Assembly (NCBI GenBank): GCA_030672225.1
Contig: DAOVGW010000015.1
Coordinates: 1 to 7,549, forward strand
DNA from: Dehalococcoidales bacterium
GTDB lineage: Bacteria; Chloroflexota; Dehalococcoidia; Dehalococcoidales; ARS1013
Direction: 5' to 3'
Length of the DNA stretch: 7,549 nt
This document shows, one piece after another, positions 5,870-7,549 of this stretch. Under the pieces are notes generated by a model. That model was not told the origin of the DNA and searched no databases. It saw nothing but the letters and a program-made list of their open reading frames with translations. Numbering within the stretch: position 1 is the stretch's first letter; the number at the start of each line of letters is the position of its first letter. Position numbers and translations under genes: made by a program.

Positions 5870-7459
5870 ATGATGAAAAAACTTCTATTTTTACTACTTG
5901 CAATAATTTTGTCAACCAGCCTGCTGGCGTTCTACCTGCCAAGAGGTTGCTCGTCTGGTCAGGCTTCCGAGCAGGTTCTCAACCTGTATAGTATTGACCC
6001 ATTGACGCTTGACCCGGCGGTCAGTGGCGAAGCAACCTCACATGGATATATAAGGCAGCTGTTTAGTGGATTAGTGCGCCTTGATGCCGAGCTGGAACCG
6101 GCGCCGGATATCGCCTGGCGCTGGGAGGTTAGCGATGACGGCAGGACATATACTTTCCATTTACGAGTTAATGTTTTCTTCCATGACGGCCGGAGAGTTA
6201 AGGCTGGAGATATTAAATACTCCTGGGAGCGTGCCTTAAACCCTGATACCGGGTCTCAGACGGCAGCTATCTACCTGGGGGACATTGTCGGTGCCAGTGA
6301 GGTGCTGGCTGGTTATAGCGAGGAGATTAGTGGCCTCAAGGTCATTGGTGATTACACCCTTGAGGTAACCATAGATGAGCCTAAATCCTATTTTCTGTCC
6401 AAGCTGACCTATGTTACCACCTTTGTGGTTGATAGAGATAATGTAGCCGAAGGTGACAAGTGGTGGCGCCATCCCAATGGCACCGGCCCGTTTAAGCTAC
6501 GGCAGTGGGATGAAACTAGCTTGCTTGTGCTGGAGAGGAACGAGTTTTACTATGATGATTTGGCGGATGTTGACCTTGTTGTCTTTCATCTGTGGGCTGG
6601 CATGCCGATGAATATGTATGAGATGGGACAGATTGATGTTACCGGTGTCAGCTTCGCCTATATTGACAAGGTTAGTGATAAAGCTGGTGACTTCTATCAG
6701 GATTTAGCAGTTGTCCCTGAGCTGAGCTTCTACTATATTGGCTTTAACCATAGTAAGCCTCCGTTTGACGATGCCATTATTCGCCGTGCCTTTTCCCAGG
6801 CTGTTGATAAGGATAAACTGGCTTCTCTGGTATTTAAGGATATGATGCGGCCAGCCGATGGCATCCTGCCGCCGGGTATGCCCGGTTTCAATGAAGATTT
6901 ACCGGGGCTTGACTTTAATGTAAATGAGGCAAAGGAGTTGATTGCTGCCTCAAGCTATGGTGATGCGTCTAATTTGCCGCCCATTACCATTACTACTTCA
7001 GGCTGGGGAGGACAAATATCTCAGGAGCTGGAAGCCATTATTTATGAGTGGCGTCTTAACCTGGGGGTGGAGGTGGAGGTAAGACAGCTGGAGCCTGAGG
7101 TGTTTCTCTATAACCTCCTTAAGGAGAAGGACGAGATGTACTATATGGGCTGGATAGCCGATTATCCCCACCCACAGAACTTCCTTGAGGTCTTGTTTTC
7201 TAGCGTCTCTGAATATAACTATGGTGAATTTAGCAACCCTGAGGTGGATGCCCTGCTAAAGATGGCAGGTATTGAGCAGGATAGCACGCTGAGCCTTGAG
7301 TTGTATCAGCAGGTTGAGCAAAAGCTGGTTAGTGATGCCGCCTGTATTCCTTTATGGTTCGGGCAAAACTATGCTCTCATTAAGCCCTATGTTAAGGGAT
7401 ATGAGCTAAATCCTCTTGGCTATGCCGGGCTGGATAGTGTCTCAATTTTGCCTCATTAG
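5870..7459 (+). CDS. ABC transporter solute-binding protein, family 5 (peptide/nickel/oligosaccharide type)
   Basis: Extracytoplasmic binding protein of 529 residues, normal for family 5 (DppA/OppA-like, about 500-550). The N-terminus MMKKLLFLLLAIILSTSLLAF is a clear export signal followed by LPRGCSSG; Cys27 is a plausible lipid-attachment site although the lipobox is not canonical. The mature part shows family hallmarks: LDPAVSGEATSHGYIRQLFSGLVRLD near residues 43-69, PAPDIAWRWEVSDDGRTYTFHLR, FHDGRRVKAGDIKYSWERAL, a FNHSKPPFDDAIIRRAFSQAVDK block around 285-308, and a C-terminal IPLWFGQNYALIKP. The ligand cannot be told from sequence; dipeptides or oligopeptides are the default guess. No permease or ATPase gene is in the window; it may follow beyond the right edge or the protein may be an orphan. 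It lies 19 bases after the peptidase gene and has only a weak ribosome site. Confidence 0.9.
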   Translation: MMKKLLFLLLAIILSTSLLAFYLPRGCSSGQASEQVLNLYSIDPLTLDPAVSGEATSHGYIRQLFSGLVRLDAELEPAPDIAWRWEVSDDGRTYTFHLRVNVFFHDGRRVKAGDIKYSWERALNPDTGSQTAAIYLGDIVGASEVLAGYSEEISGLKVIGDYTLEVTIDEPKSYFLSKLTYVTTFVVDRDNVAEGDKWWRHPNGTGPFKLRQWDETSLLVLERNEFYYDDLADVDLVVFHLWAGMPMNMYEMGQIDVTGVSFAYIDKVSDKAGDFYQDLAVVPELSFYYIGFNHSKPPFDDAIIRRAFSQAVDKDKLASLVFKDMMRPADGILPPGMPGFNEDLPGLDFNVNEAKELIAASSYGDASNLPPITITTSGWGGQISQELEAIIYEWRLNLGVEVEVRQLEPEVFLYNLLKEKDEMYYMGWIADYPHPQNFLEVLFSSVSEYNYGEFSNPEVDALLKMAGIEQDSTLSLELYQQVEQKLVSDAACIPLWFGQNYALIKPYVKGYELNPLGYAGLDSVSILPH

Positions 7460-7466
7460 AAGAGAA

Positions 7467-7549
7467 GAAGAGTCAGAGAGAGGCGAAGCCGCCGCATGTC
7501 ATTGCGAGGGGCCGAAGCTCTGAGCGCAGCGAAGAGTCAGCGACCGAAG
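7467..7549. repeat. REP-like dispersed repeat, truncated by the window edge
   Basis: After the solute-binding protein gene the sequence changes to purine-rich, non-coding DNA with recurring CGAAG words (7484-7488, 7513-7517, 7530-7534, 7545-7549), a 10-base direct repeat GAAGAGTCAG (7467-7476 and 7531-7540) and the phrase GTCATTGCGAGGGGCCGAAG (7498-7517). The phrase GTCATTGCGAG followed by GCGAAG modules is the recognisable form of intergenic repeats found in many copies in diverse bacterial genomes. The element runs off the window. Copy number in this genome cannot be seen here. Confidence 0.6.

Noticed and set aside
7496..7549. Open frame MSLRGAEALSAAKSQRPK running off the right edge
   Set aside because: It is a translation of the REP-like repeat; such frames are commonly over-called as small proteins and no ribosome site precedes the ATG.

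Overview
The window looks like ordinary chromosome from a Chloroflexota bacterium, most plausibly class Dehalococcoidia. This rests on the style of the F-type ATP synthase proteins, frequent GTG starts, roughly balanced base composition and the neighbourhood of endonuclease V, RF2 and secreted proteins. The phylum is an inference from protein flavour and was not tested by a search.

Layout. Positions 1-2115 (+) hold the 3' end of the F1Fo ATP synthase operon: the last codons of atpG, a complete atpD and a complete atpC. Positions 2116-2271 are a convergent intergenic region with a hairpin and T-tract serving the opposite strand. Positions 2272-2774 (-) are a two-gene translation/RNA operon, rpsP-khpA, with a 4-base ATGA overlap and a near-consensus sigma-70 promoter at 2795-2823. 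Positions 2775-2905 are a divergent promoter region. From about 2906 to 7459 (+) runs a tightly packed set of four genes: nfi (endonuclease V), prfB (RF2, read through a programmed +1 frameshift), a secreted HEXXH metallopeptidase-like protein overlapping prfB by 8 bases, and an extracytoplasmic solute-binding protein of the peptide/nickel (family 5) type. The last 90 bases (7460-7549) start a non-coding, repeat-rich stretch that resembles a dispersed REP-like element.

How the genes relate. AtpG, AtpD and AtpC are F1 subunits (gamma, beta, epsilon). RpsP and KhpA are a common ribosome/RNA-binding pair. The nfi-prfB-peptidase-SBP set is probably co-transcribed because spacing is short or negative (21, -8 and 19 bases), but no shared pathway is evident. 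The peptidase and the solute-binding protein could jointly handle extracellular peptides; that is inference only.

Most unusual signals: (1) the start of atpD carries seven in-frame copies of a 21-base unit derived from the gene's own N-terminal codons, adding 42 residues to beta; (2) the RF2 frameshift site keeps CTTTGAC but has a weak Shine-Dalgarno-like element; (3) endonuclease V ends in QGNLFN, which resembles a sliding-clamp-binding motif; (4) the right edge holds a REP-like repeat. I found no CRISPR array, insertion sequence, tRNA, rRNA or wholly undescribed multi-gene system.
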